From NCBI RefSeq assembly GCF_047948215.1, contig NC_134455.1, positions 104,931,995 through 104,995,994 on the forward strand: a stretch of 64,000 nucleotides of DNA, in the 5' to 3' direction. The DNA comes from Lycorma delicatula. Taxonomy: Eukaryota; Arthropoda; Insecta; Hemiptera; Fulgoridae. The notes under the pieces were generated by a model, which worked only from the letters and a program-made list of their open reading frames with translations, was not told the DNA's origin and ran no database searches. Numbering within the stretch: the stretch's first letter is position 1; each line of letters opens with the position of its first letter. Positions 47,811 to 60,784 of the stretch are shown here, in pieces. Made by a program: the position numbers and the translations under genes.

Positions 47811-49943
47811 TTGTTGGAGGTACATTGCGTTTTTATGATTAGTACAGAATAAATGAAATTGAGGTAAAACAAAAAAATTTCAAATGATAATTAGATTAAA
47901 CAATGTAACAAACTAGAGAAAAGAATAATAGAAAAAAAAACATTAAAACAAGATATTATGTGAAAAGAATATATGATAATGACAGAAAAACAATTTTTTT
48001 CTTCAAATTTTAATACATTTTATAAACAAAAAAAAAATAAGCCCCAAATATTTACTGAAACTTTACATTGTTATTTACATTTAAGAAATTATTTTTTACC
48101 CAATTTACTTCGTTGCATTTACGCAATCACCTTTGCATAGTTCGTAAATAAAAAAAGACTACAGAGTAAAAAAGAAAGTAAAAATTAAATCTCAATAGCA
48201 GTTTCTTTCATTAAGGAATTATTTAAATGAAAATTAAATTCTTTTCTTTACCCTTTATATAAGATAATTCTTCTTTTTAAGAAGTAATTTTTTTTCTTTT
48301 AATGGATTTTTACAGATTTCACCGTATTCTTCTCTCCATTGTCTTCAACTTATGTCCGTTATGAAAATCTTCCGTTAAATATTTGTGCAAGACGTAGGTT
48401 TCTTTTAATCAAGATTTTACGGGATAAAAATATACGATTTATTCTAGATGAATCTTATTTACAACGTATTTATATTTAGTAATTTATTTAGACATTATAT
48501 TAAATAAATTTAATGTCATTCCTCAATAGAGTATTTCATTACGCTGATTATCTATTTCGTCATCAGTGAACACGTTTGCCAAAAATCCATTCTTTAGTTT
48601 GTTTTTGAGTATATATAATAATAAAAATAACATGTTAACATTAGTATATTTGTATTTATGCAAATGTAAATTTGGTAGTATTTGGAATTTATTAACATTA
48701 TCATTCGTAACCTACAAAAAAAGGTATCAATAAAAATTTAATTTAAAAAAAGAAGAAATAAAGAAAATAATTAATAAAATTAATTGATTATTAATAAAGA
48801 AAATGAAGATTGAATCGCAGTGAATTAATCCTCTACATCATATAAATTATGTAAAATAAAAAATGACGTTGAAAAGATAGACATTATTTTTTGTTGAATA
48901 AAAATAATTAAACAGTTTATCAAATTATATTTATTTTTCAACGGCTGTTGGTAGGGAGTGTTTATTCAATAATAAATAACTTTTTCAGGTTCCACATTCA
49001 GCAATGAATTACAACAAACTTGCAGTACTTTTTATCTCCTTTTCTTTTTATTCATTATGAAAAAATAATGAAAATGAGAAAAGTGCAGAATATTTACTTA
49101 CCAGGAAATTAAATTTTATAGAAAAAATATTGTTTTATTGGTTTTATAAAATATAGAAAAACATTTTGTTCTTTAATTTCATATAAAGATCTAAATTAAG
49201 GTTACCACCATTCATAACAAAATTATTATACTCGAGATAATTCCAATTATCTTTACAAAATAAATATAGTGTTAAGCTTTTAATTTTCTAAGTTGAGATC
49301 TGTGATTTCTTAAAAATAGTTTGAAAAGAAGGAAGCAATGAAATTCTGGAAAAAGAAAATAGGAATATTTTGTGAAGAAACAAGAAGCAGTAGAGTTTGG
49401 AAAACGTACTCATTTATTTCAGATTTTAACAGAAATTGAAAGAAAGTGGCAGAAAAGTATTTCTTTCTTACACTGATTAATTTACAATCTTTAATTAACC
49501 AAGTTTTCTGGAATAATATTTCGTATCAATATGTACTAATGAACGCTCGTCCTCCACAGTGAAGAGAGTCAAAACGATTGCTCGTAAAATTCGGGGTATG
49601 GATGATTAAGTTCATAAGTTTCTTTGTCAGTGCATAGAGATATTACTATTAAGCATGATGAAGTTTTAGATATTAGGGCGAGGAAGAAAAATCAATGACT
49701 AGCTTTCTAACAATTCACAACCTTTATTGGAGTGTAAATATGTGAGCGTGAAGTATAAATGCAGATTATGGGAAAAATTATATACTAACATTATGATTAT
49801 TATTTACGTAGTTAATGATGTATTAAATCTAAATATGTTTTGTATTTTTCAAACGCAATGAAGTATAAAAACCCGTTTCAATATAAAATTATTTTAATTA
49901 TTATTATTTTATCATCATCATCAGCCCCCTTAGACCCCCAAAA
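47811..49943. other. AT-rich stretch, no gene seen
   Basis: No supported feature. Confidence 0.6.
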
Positions 49944-50021
49944 ATAATTCTAGCTACGTGCACAGGCACGTAGCTAGAATTATAATCGTTATTAACATCG
50001 TTATAAGAGTATAACGATGTT
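49944..50021. other. two tandem perfect hairpins with 4-base loops
   Basis: An 18-bp perfect stem (49944-49961 with 49966-49983, loop ACAG; arm contains CTAGCTACGTGC) is followed 10 bases on by a 12-bp perfect stem, AACATCGTTATA (49994-50005) with TATAACGATGTT (50010-50021), loop AGAG. Confidence 0.9.
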
Positions 50022-50087
50022 CATGTTGGAAAACTCTTTCATTAATAAGAATTTTCATGTAAAAGTGGTTGTAATTTAATGTTAAAT

Positions 50088-50142
<55 letters not shown>
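50088..50142. repeat. (AC)n(TA)n microsatellite
   Basis: About 12 AC units followed by about 15 TA units. Confidence 0.95.
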
Positions 50143-50147
<5 letters not shown>

Positions 50148-50229
50148 TAAAATCACAATTCGCCCACATTATATGGTTAACTTATGTTTCCATCCCGGCA
50201 AATTATTTCTTTTTTTAATTATTCTTTTT

Positions 50230-50345
50230 TTTTTAATTTTTCAGTCAAGTAACCGGAGGCAGGGCAGCCAGTCGCCTCGCACAAACAGTAACAGTTGCAG
50301 TGGCTGTGTTTTTGAGCCATCTTAAAACATCGTCACACCACTAAA
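50230..50345 (-). repeat. repeat block related to 40.55-40.63 kb
   Basis: Reverse-complemented, it contains CACTGCAACTGTTACTGTTT and GCGACTGGCTGC...CCGGTTA, matching 40,570-40,630 with scattered changes. It belongs to an unidentified dispersed family, perhaps Helitron-related. Confidence 0.65.
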
Positions 50346-53300
50346 AAGGTTTAAAAAAAATCCTGAAAGGTTTTTTATTTATATTTATCTGAAGAGGATT
50401 TGCAAGTGAAAATCTAATAAGCAATTAAAAAAAAAAAAAAAAATACTATCATAATTGGTTAATGTAAATTATGTGATAATAATTTTGTATTTCAATGTAT
50501 AGCCAGTCTGTGTAATAAGTAGTGCGATCATTTGTAGGGCTGAGTATCAATTGCTTTTCATAAAGGTTTGGCACACTTATATGACAGAATATTCCGTATG
50601 ATAAAAAAGACAATTGGGAAATCATACTTAGTGTTCTTGGAATGTAATGATTCTTATTCTTGAGAATAGCTATGCCGTTTTCGAAGCGACTTTATTTCCT
50701 AATACCTTTCGTTAAATCGCATATCATATATAAGTATTTAAATTACGAATTCATTACCTGTCTTTTTAAATAAAACTAAATAATAAGAACATTTTATTAA
50801 CCAAAAAAAAAGTTTACTTTATAATCAAAATCGGTAATAGGTTACATTTTTTAAACTGTATTTTGAACATAAATAAATTATTATTTATTTAAAATAAACA
50901 GAATAATTCCTTGTTATAATGTGGTTCCTGTTTATAGAAGTTCTTCTGTTAACCACGATGGAAATAAATTAAATTAATTGGATGAAGATTAAATCCTAAA
51001 AAATAATTGGAATTAATTATGAAATTGTAAATATTATATTGTAATATTGTATTAGTGATAAAAAGTTTTGTACTGCATTTGAATATATAACGCATTCCGC
51101 AGTAATTCATACTTGAAACTATAGTAGAGAAGGAGGGGTTGAGGAGAATGTAAAATGAAGAGCCACAATTTTTATTGGTAGCTGATTTTTCTTCTATGCA
51201 TTTTAAATAAAATATCTACACATTCTATTTCTAGTTATGTTTCTAACTGAATGCTGATTAGGTTCCGAGAATTCATAACATTTTAACTAGAGGATTTTAC
51301 TAACATTTTAAAAATAATAATAACATTTTTGTAAAATATAACTGCACTGCATTTAATAACTGAGGCTCATTCATTTAAAGAAAAATTGGATAGATGCTTC
51401 ATTCCTAAATTTTCATAAATCAGAACAGAAGATATCTCCAACAATTTTAATAATAAAAAAAGTTGGGATATTTATGATGTAAACATAAAGTTTTTATGAA
51501 ATTATACAAGTTTTTTTATTTTTATTTTTTTTTTATTAAAACCTAATTTAATGAAAATTATACAAATTAAAATATCCATCTCAGCAGAAAAACATATCTT
51601 ATTTATTACAAAGTATAATAAGAAAAAAATTCATTTTCTTTAGAAAATAACAGAAATTACGCCTTTTTAAATCTGATTTTAAATAATTATAATGATAATC
51701 AAATAGAGGACTATAATATTGCTTCGAAATATTCCAATATTAATCACGTTCATACAATATATTATAAATTAAATTTTATTGTTTGACAAAAAATTCAAAA
51801 TAATCTTTCAAAAATATTCTCTATTTTCTTTATTCCTCATTTTTGTGTAATTTAATTGGTATTAGGCCATTAACAATACTATTACACACGTTTGCAAAAC
51901 TAAAGAAAATCAGCAATAGTTTTTCGTTTTCATTACGATTGATTCCGTTAAAAAGGATGTGTTTAAATTAAAGTTTTATTCGAATCTTATTTTTTTGGAA
52001 TCCATTTAGATTTAACTTCATATAAATTTATAACTTCATTTATAAATTTATGTATAATCCGTATCTTGAATTAAAAAAAACAAAAAAACTTGGTAAGTAT
52101 TTTCATTAGTTTATTTTTCGCTTAAAAATTAAACAATTCTCTTTACAAATTCAAATTTATTGTTTAGACTACAAAAAAAGTAAAATTAATTTTAATAATA
52201 ATAGTAATAATATCAACCTCAGGTAAATAATCAAATACAAAAGATAATGAAAAAAAACCTTTCCAGAACTGAGCAAGAAGACCGGATTTTCGTTTCCGAA
52301 GCCAGATTTTGCAGTCACACAATGAGTTCTATAGTACAACACACTACATGCGTTCGATTAACCAGTGTATCCTGCACACAAGCATCAAGTTCAAATCACT
52401 TACCACTGTGACTTACTGCATAAGAAGGTATGAAAAATACACCACCATACAATCAACATTACCTCAAATTTGTTTCTACATTAAATAGAACGTAACTCAA
52501 GAACGACTCAACTAATTTTAATCAAATTTTCTTGTGCACACCTTTAGATACACCTCTGTAGCATATCTAAATGTCAGTCAAAATGATTTAATAATTTTGG
52601 AGATTTTCAAGCTACAAACTCTTATATATAGGCCTATATATAAACATATATATAAGGAAACCCCATTTTATGTAAATGGTATTTTCGTATTCCTCATATC
52701 TTAAAACCCAAACAAAAATCATTTTTACCCTCCATATGCCAAATATGCGACTGAAAGTACTGCCGTTATTTTCTTCCAAAAGTCGGTAAAAAGACATTTA
52801 AATTAGATCAATCACAGAGCTACTGAAACTCCAGTATATTATATGAAGAAAAAGAGTCAAAAAGGACCAGGTTGTTTTTAAAAGATTTCAGTAAAAGAAG
52901 GAGGTTCTCAATTCAACTCCAGTTTGTATTTCATTTTGAATTTTTCAATATTTTCAAGACTTTCGTTTCATTAAATGGATTGATACAGATATCAGTTTTT
53001 GTTTCAGAAAATTCCTATGGAAGTCTCGTTGTAATAATGAAAGATTTTTTTCTTTCATAACGAAAAAATAATTGTGAGAATTTTAAAGAGTTTCTCACTG
53101 ATTTGCTGATTACACTGCGAAGTTTTATTAAAATAACATTAATAATTATACAACTTATTGTTGATATAAAGTACTATCTGTATTTTCATATGAAATTTCA
53201 AGAAAATTAGTTAGAAAGATTCATAGAAAATATTGATATTTCTGATACAACAAAACAGTATCTGAGTTTCAAAAATATTCCAAAAAGTTTACATACTAAG

Positions 53301-53794
53301 ACTTTATATTTTTTCTCTGCATTTATTTTTATTTTTATCTAGATGCAGGACTTTTCTTTGCATTTCTTGGAAGCGGTTTGTTTATTTTTATTGCAAATTT
53401 TTTTAAATATATAAATTTCATTTAAAAAATAAATTGTAAATATCAAATTAAGATTTAAAAATAATAAATAAAACTCACATCAGTAATTTTGGCTTAAAAT
53501 TAAAGTATATTATTTAATCAGTTCTTGTTTAAATAATTTTTTTTTTAAGTTGGTGATAAAATAAGGATTATTTAAATATGAATATTTATATTCATTATCA
53601 GGAATATAATTTTTGAAACCAACGTTGAATTCGGCTGAATCTTCTCTTTCTGCGCTTACACATAAATAGCCTTTCTTGGGTAACAAAAATATTTATTCTG
53701 TTTTCCTAATGTCTACATTACATTCAAATAGTGAAAAAAAGCAACCCTCCCCCAATCCAATGAAATAAGGATGATATGTATGATATATAAATCA
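50346..53794. other. AT-rich stretch, no gene seen
   Basis: No supported gene. The segment 52,480-52,620 (ACTCAAGAACGACTCAACTA...) has the look of non-coding transposon sequence, by memory only. Confidence 0.5.
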
Positions 53795-54010
53795 TTGTAG
53801 TATTATACAGATTCAGTCCGACCATTCCTGAGACGTGTGGGTAACTGAATCCCAGCTACTAAAATACACAGGTATCCACTATTTAGTATTCAAATCCGTA
53901 TAAAAACAGCTAAATATTGCTAGGATTTGAATCTCAGAACCTTCGACTTCGAAAATCAGCTACTGAGCAACTGATTTTCGATGACAAGTTAACCACAAGA
54001 CCTGGGAAAA
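53795..54010 (-). mobile_element. tRNA-derived SINE, 3'-truncated
   Basis: On the minus strand the head GTGGTTAACTTG and the B-box-like GGTTCTGAGATTCAAATCC (53923-53941) are followed by the body with GGATACCTGTGTATTTTAG and CAGGAATGGTCGGACTGA. GAAAATCAG (53951-53959) pairs with CTGATTTTC (53971-53979). The copy ends in the body, before any tail. Confidence 0.7.
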
Positions 54011-54689
54011 AAATTTAACACAAAAAACTAAAAAATAAATTAATTGCTCTCAAAATTTATGTTTGGTAGCTACTGCCGGAAAACAAACATAAAATACTCT
54101 GCAGTAGAAATGGAACCGTATACTTTTTTTGAACAACAGGAAATAAAAACATGGTAAAAATGCCTCTTAATTCTTAAGGGAAAACGTTGAAAAAAGAATT
54201 TTGATGAAAATTTAATGCTTAATAATTAATAAAAATACTAATAGATAAAAGGGCTTGTGTTAAGCAATTTAAATTCTTTATAAGTTTTATTATTTAGTAC
54301 AGTAATATTACAATACAAAACGATGTAGCTATTTCATACAGAGTGTGATTTAGCATGCAACCAAAAAAAAAACCATTCACGAATATTCTGTATATTATAA
54401 ACAAATATTAAAATGTTTTCAGAATAGTGAGCACGTTTCAAACTCCCGTCTGCTTAAACAACGGATCAATTAACCTATCGTTGAATATAATCTCAAAACT
54501 GCGATTCATAAATGAATTATCAAATTATATATCCCAATTATTATCTGCCATTCTGGAATAAAAATAAATAATATGGACGATATTTTCCAAATGAAAAATT
54601 CGAATGTTTTTTATAAACTTTCATCAAAATGATATTATTCTCTTTCCGTTAATTAATTGTTATTATTATTTTTTATAACAGTTCTTTTT

Positions 54690-55350
54690 TAAATCCTTGT
54701 ACGAAGTAAAGGAAGTATGTGACCGCAAAAAATTTAAGTTTTCAGATTTCAAAGGAAATATCCATTTTGATAAACCCTGAATCCATTTCAACTAGTTTCG
54801 GTGTGACGTCTGTACATATATCGCATACTCAAAAACGGTTAGCCGTAGGATGTTGAAATTTTAGATTTAGGACTGTTATAACATTTGGCGGTTGAGAACG
54901 TCTTCTTCTGATTGCAATCGACTGAATCAAAAGTTTTAACTTTTTCTTTACTGCAGTAATAAGCCCTCATTGAGAGCTTTTCAACAATATAGTTGTACTT
55001 ATTTTCATTGGTTCCAGAGTTAAAAAAAATAGAATTTTAATTAATGATATATTTGGATCTTAGAAGAGGAAGGCGATTCGAATCAGAATTCATCTCATTT
55101 TTTTCCAACTTTTTTTAAAAATTAAATATATTGATTTATTAATAATTATTAACCTCTGATTGTAAAAATAATACGATAAATAATAAATCAATAATAACAA
55201 TAAAAAAACCAATATCAGAAGTTATTAATGAAAAAAAATTTTTGTTGTACTTTTCATTTTATAAAAATGTGTATATGTAGTTTAATAGACGTTCAAGGAA
55301 GTCGTGTAGCGTCCAATCAGATTTTTTAATGAAAATATGTCACCAAAATA
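54690..55350. repeat. probable dispersed repeat, non-coding
   Basis: Starts CCTTGTACGAAGTAAAGGAA and contains ACTCAAAAACGGTTAGCCGT; near 55,295 GTTCAAGGAAGTCGTG resembles the start, inverted. It looks like an interspersed non-coding transposon that I associate, from memory, with hemipteran sequences. Only one copy is in the window. Confidence 0.35.
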
Positions 55351-57374
55351 CAGTTACGACTTCATAATGATCTAAAACAATGTGCGGTTGTTTATAATTT
55401 ACTAATTTACTTTATTGTTATCATTGTTATAACTTTTGTTTAAACATGGGGTCTGTTACAAAATTTATTTTTTGTTATAATTATATCTCAATTCTTATAT
55501 TATTAATTTTTTTATTTCTTAATTTATAATAGATTTATTAATTAAATTTTTAGTTTATTTTATTCCACTTTACTGCTGTTTCTATTTTATTCAATATACT
55601 CTCTATGTTCCATTTTCGTTATAGGTTTTTGAATTTTATTACATTTACTCAATATTCAATCGTCAGTTGATTACTTGCAAATAGGTTTTGTTATAGATTA
55701 CTTATTACAGAAAAACTTTCCTTGTATTTTTATTTTATTTTCATTTAATTCGAAAACTATTTACTAAATTACAAAATTGGAATATATATATTAATGTTTT
55801 TTTTAAATATTAATGACTATTGGTTTTATGTGTCTTACATCGTAGAAAACAGATCATAAGAATATGTTGATAAATGATCCAGCAACATAGCTAGTCAAAT
55901 AGGTTATTATTAAATTGCAACATTAAAATTTATATTTCATAATAGAATAATAATGTCACGGATGTGAGCCAATTAAAGAGTCGTCTATCATCCACTTACT
56001 ACTGAAGCAGTCTACTTCAAAGAGGTCATCGGCTACACGTATTGGCTAGATTTAATGTTTTTGTTTTTTTATAATTTACCACTGCAGCTATAGTATTGAA
56101 TTACAGTGGCTTCCTAATTTCGTTATTTTGTCTAATAAATGTTTTTATTATACGGAGGATTTTTTTTTTCTGGGCGAAAAACGCTTCCGCGTAATCATCG
56201 CCTGAAAAATTATGTCATTTTACTTTTCAAATGCAACTATGTTTTAACGGGTATCCGTAAAAATACATGTGTAAAAATTAATAACTTTTATATTGAAATT
56301 TCATAATGGCAGAGGCTAATATAAGAGTATGCAAAATATTAGAATACCGGCATTCGCTAATTTCTAATACTAGATAAAATTTGTGAAAATTTATTTAAAT
56401 TTGCCCCTATTTTAACAAACACCTAAGGTGAGTTAAACGAATAAAATGACCAAACACAATTATCATCATCTCAAAGCAAAGCCGATAAAAGATAATCAAA
56501 TAACAATCCATATTCATACTTGCATATCTAAAATTACACCTAAGTTTCAACGCCCCTACAGATTACGTAAGTAAATAACTAATCATAAGACCGTATATTC
56601 CTAATCAATCACAAGTACGAATTCGATTGACCAAACAGTCACTGCTACAAACTAATCACTACTGCAACACAGACTGGCCAATTATTAGGCATTAAATTCT
56701 AAACAATCATAACTAATCCATATTTTAACTGATAATAATGTGTGAATAAAATAATTTACCATTTAGAAAATTTTTTCCGATAAAATACGTACTGTCCATG
56801 AATTCTCTTAATACTATATCATGAACAATCACATAAGGTTACACATTATCAAATGGAATGACAAAGAACCACTCATACAAAAATTAATTTTGACCAAACC
56901 CAACCGAGAAAATTATTATTTCCATTTGGTTATCCGATAAGCATAAAAAAATAGTTAACCAATCCAAAACCATTTATAATTAAATTTTTACAAATGTATA
57001 CATATGTATGTACACCCATTGTATATGTTGTAAGATTTCGTAAATTTATTTGAAACGATGTAATACTACAGATCTAATATTATTTTACAGATGAAAATAC
57101 GAAACTGTTTGTAGGAAATAAATGATCGGATTAAGAGTTTTATTTTTACGTGTTTTAAAAGACACAGGGTAATCTTTAGCGCTTGAGAGAATGGGAAATG
57201 TATTTTCTCGGAATTGAGAATTGAATTTACAAATTTACAGTTCATTTGTTTTACGAGTCGAAATAACAAAACGGCTTGTAGCGCTGTTTAATCTGTATTG
57301 TTCACCGGAAATAAATGTCGGTAGATACAAGAGGTCGTGTCATAAAAAAGTAAATATTGCAGTTGCTAATAAAT
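55351..57374. other. AT-rich stretch, no gene seen
   Basis: No supported gene; a small GC-richer kernel at 56,176-56,210 is unidentified. Confidence 0.6.
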
Positions 57375-57445
57375 AAAACACACCGGGTTGGTCTAGTGAT
57401 GAACGCATCTTCCCAAATCAGCTGATTTTCGTTCAAGTTCAAGTA
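57375..57445 (+). mobile_element. tRNA-like SINE head
   Basis: CGGGTTGGTCTAGTGATGAA (A-box-like), the palindrome AAATCAGCTGATTT at 57415-57428 and GTTCAAGTTCAAG (B-box-like) match the head of the 39.1-kb SINE. Body and tail are missing. Confidence 0.65.
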
Positions 57446-57546
57446 AAGTTGCTAAGAAGTGAGGGGTCCGAAGTTACTTGTCAAATTGGCTGAGCTCATC
57501 AATAATTTTTTGTCCATTCAAATTATTAATTAAGTTGCTAAGAAGT
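57446..57546. repeat. 15-bp direct repeats around a 71-bp insert
   Basis: AAGTTGCTAAGAAGT occurs at 57446-57460 and 57532-57546, like a target-site duplication around a 71-bp piece. Confidence 0.7.
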
Positions 57547-58440
57547 TAGGTAAATAGATTTCGGAGAAAATGAAGGAGATAGAACAGCATGGTGTTGCCC
57601 TGTGACAGGCCAGGTGGGATGAGACAGAGTATGCAAAATAATGATCTTTTCCCTGATGTTGTTGATTTGCGGGATATCTCTTGGCTACACCCGAACAAGT
57701 ATGGGACGCAATTTCTTTCACGGCATGGCGCTTTTCGGGACAAACTACAGAAATTCGGCCTGGTGGACTCTGATATGTGTCCGCAATGCGGATTGTTGGA
57801 CGATGTCATACCTGGCATGTTCATGTGATACATGACTTAATACGCACGGAGGCCATTTATCGGCTTGATATTATCTGGTTGACAGTTGATCTCCGTGTTA
57901 ATTGGAAAAACCGGGCCCCATGGGTGATTTTAGAGAGTTTTATTACTATTTTGGCAAAATAAGGGATCGCTGAAGGGATGTGATGTTCCGGCTGAATTTT
58001 CCTTCTTTGTGTTTGTGTTTGGTTTTATAGTTATTTTGTTTTATGATTTGTCAAACTGTTCCTATTTTTGTTTCTGTTTGATTATAGATTTATTTGTTTT
58101 TCGTTAGTTATGTTTTATGTTACTATTGTTATGCTTTGTTAGTGTTTTTGTGTTGCGTTTTGTGAATTCAGTTTCTTGTTCTTTGAAAGTCATTCAGTGT
58201 TGTTTGAGACTTGACTCGATGTATTTTGTTTGGAGTTTATGTTAGTAGTACACCGATGAGAATGTCGGTTGTGGCATTCGAATCGCTGTCATCCTGGCTG
58301 AGGCTTGACTGAAAAATATCATTGCCGAGGTACTGAAGATAACCTCCGGTAAAGCCCATAAGGGCTATATACAGTACGGGTGGCGTGGCGACAGAAACCG
58401 TCAAATGGAAGGTACTTCCCCTGTAGGGTCGGTACACAAT
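57547..58440 (+). mobile_element. R1/jockey-type LINE 3' fragment
   Basis: The plus strand carries ORF2 C-terminal pieces: QARWDETEYAK, then in a second frame NDLFPDVVDLRD, HPNKYGTQFLSRHGAFRDKL and CPQCGLLDDV, then in a third IRTEAIYRLD and VNWKNRAPWV, ending TAA near 57,961. The Q-F-L-S-G-H-G-x-F and C-x2-C...H zinc motif are those of R1/jockey-group LINEs. A T-rich 3' UTR follows to about 58,440, its last part GC-richer (CCCATAAGGGCTATATACAG). At least two frameshifts and one stop. Unrelated to the I-type copies. Confidence 0.7.
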
Positions 58441-60784
58441 GTTATGACAGAGAATTTAGTTTTTATTGAAGAATCGCATGAGGTACAAATTTTGCATTCC
58501 GGCCGGCATCCATATCTCGACTGAGTGATTACTAGCCTCATTACGTTTACAAAAAATTCCAACAGAATTTCGGCAAATTAACTTGAGGTCGATATGTAAT
58601 AATCGAAATAAAATATAGAAATTATTTACATTATTAGAAAATCTGTTTTTTAACATATTGGAAATAGTCTGGGACTTTCTTTTTCCAGGATATGAACTTT
58701 TAGTATGAGAATTTTTCTAGAAATATGTATATGTCGTTTGGTATTAGAATATTAGTTTACGCTGATCCAGCGGCTAATAGGAAATTATAACGTATCTTTG
58801 TAGGGGAATTGTCGACATTGTAATAAACAAATATTTAATGTTTCTACATTTTCACAAAATAAAATTATCTTATCAATTTGATGATTATAAAATGTAGTAA
58901 TTTTTTATTTTCTTTTGCATATTCTCTTTTTTTAATCTGGAAATATCTTGATGTAACATAATATTCATTCTCTACTTATGTTCTACTGCATGCTAGTTAG
59001 ATCAGTAATCAGAATTTTATGGTTAAACGCATTAGAGAGCTTTCAGTTGTGGCTTTCTTGAAAGAATGTCACAAATCAGAAGATTTAATCACAAATCTCT
59101 GTATCCACTTGAAGACAAGGTTAAAACTGTTTGTTTTAATTATATATTAATACGGAAAAATATTACTGTATTATTAATTAACACAACAAATGTCTTTGTA
59201 AATACAGAAACACTACCCCATAAATTCCTATTGTAAAAAAAATAAACACTTCGGAAATTTAATTGCTTTTATAATCAAATAATACGAGATAAAAATTATA
59301 TTTTCTCAAAATCATAAACTGAAATAAATTGGTGTAATATTTATAATATATTAAAACTATAATATATTATACACTGTAAAGTTCCTTCAATTCAATGTAG
59401 GAAATATTTTGTCTGTTCCATGATTTTTTATCGTAATATTTAACTAAATATATAAATAAAGCAGGAAAAGATAGAATTAGGTTTTACCTAATAATTAAAA
59501 ATATAAAAAATATAAAAGGTCTATGAATATTATTAAAAAAAACTTTACATGTACATTTTTTGTGTACAATTCTGTTTTTGTCAGTTAAGGAGTGAAGCAG
59601 TTATTTCGAAGTATAATAAAGTATATGTACCATGCAATATTCCTAACTTGTAATTCTTTTCTGAGGCATATGAATAAATTTCACTAGACTAAAGATAATA
59701 TCAAAACTGAGTTAAGAGTGATATAGAGTAGCCAGTAGTCTACCTAAATTATTACCTCTTACTACGAAATTAATTTTAGAAATAAATGTTTATTTTTTGA
59801 ATCTAATCGAAATTTGCATTTTAACGGCACATAAAAGGCGTATCTTTTGCGTTCGGGTACATAAAACATGTGTCACCATCTTAAAATAAGTAATATCTTT
59901 AGTACAGGGACACCATATTTAAAAAATCAATATTATAAAAAACTATTAAATGAATTTGTAAAGATTCTAACCTTTATGTCATAGCCTCCTTCAATACCCT
60001 CCCCCATTCTTAAAGTCATGTACACACGTGAAGTGATACAGACCTGCTGTTCCGAAGAGTGTCACCGCTACCACTAAGAATCCAGTGCCATAATGGGGCA
60101 CCGATTAGGCGCACCTGTCAGCACCGAGATTTTTTATGTTTTTTTTACACATCCTTGGTTACAAGTTTAATCAAATTTAGCTAATTTAATGCTAACTCAT
60201 TTTACAAGATTTTAGCTTGTACTGAATTCGTCTTCAAATATTTCTCTTGTCTTATGTAATGAGTTCATTATTTTAGAATTTATTAATAGATCTGGTTTTC
60301 ATCATCCTTTTTTAACATGGGACTTAAAAAGTCTAATTTTTTCCTTTCTGTTTTCCGTATAGAATGTGTTACACAATCATAAATCATTATATTCTGTAAA
60401 AAAATTTGCAAAAGTTTTATTTATTCCCTTATTTTTCAGACTTGAAAAATAAGAAATCAGAATTGAATTTCGCAAGAAACTTTGTCATAAACTTTGGCAG
60501 TAGACATAACATCAACCAAATTATCATTCAACAATTAAAAAATAATTCTTAAAGAAAATCCAGATGTTTTCTCCTTCACAGCGTTTAATTCAGAAAAATA
60601 CATTAATATCTTAATTTACATTTTTTCCATTTTTTTTTTTTCTTTATTTCAGACGTTTATCTCTGATTTTGACAGTCAGCTTTTGATGTCTTCCTTACTT
60701 GTTTCAGTGTATGTAATTTTAAGTCTAGATAGTAAAAGTTTCCAGGTTTTGATTTACTATGTTACAAAATTTCTCAAATATAGT
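58441..60784. other. AT-rich stretch, no gene seen
   Basis: No supported gene. 60,020-60,130 is less AT-rich and unidentified. Confidence 0.6.

Noticed and set aside
49954..50169. 71-codon frame through the AC/TA microsatellite
   Set aside because: Its peptide is poly-(YI) and poly-(VC) from simple repeats.
53923..53995. A tRNA gene
   Set aside because: A- and B-box-like segments belong to the SINE head; no cloverleaf with anticodon arm can be drawn.
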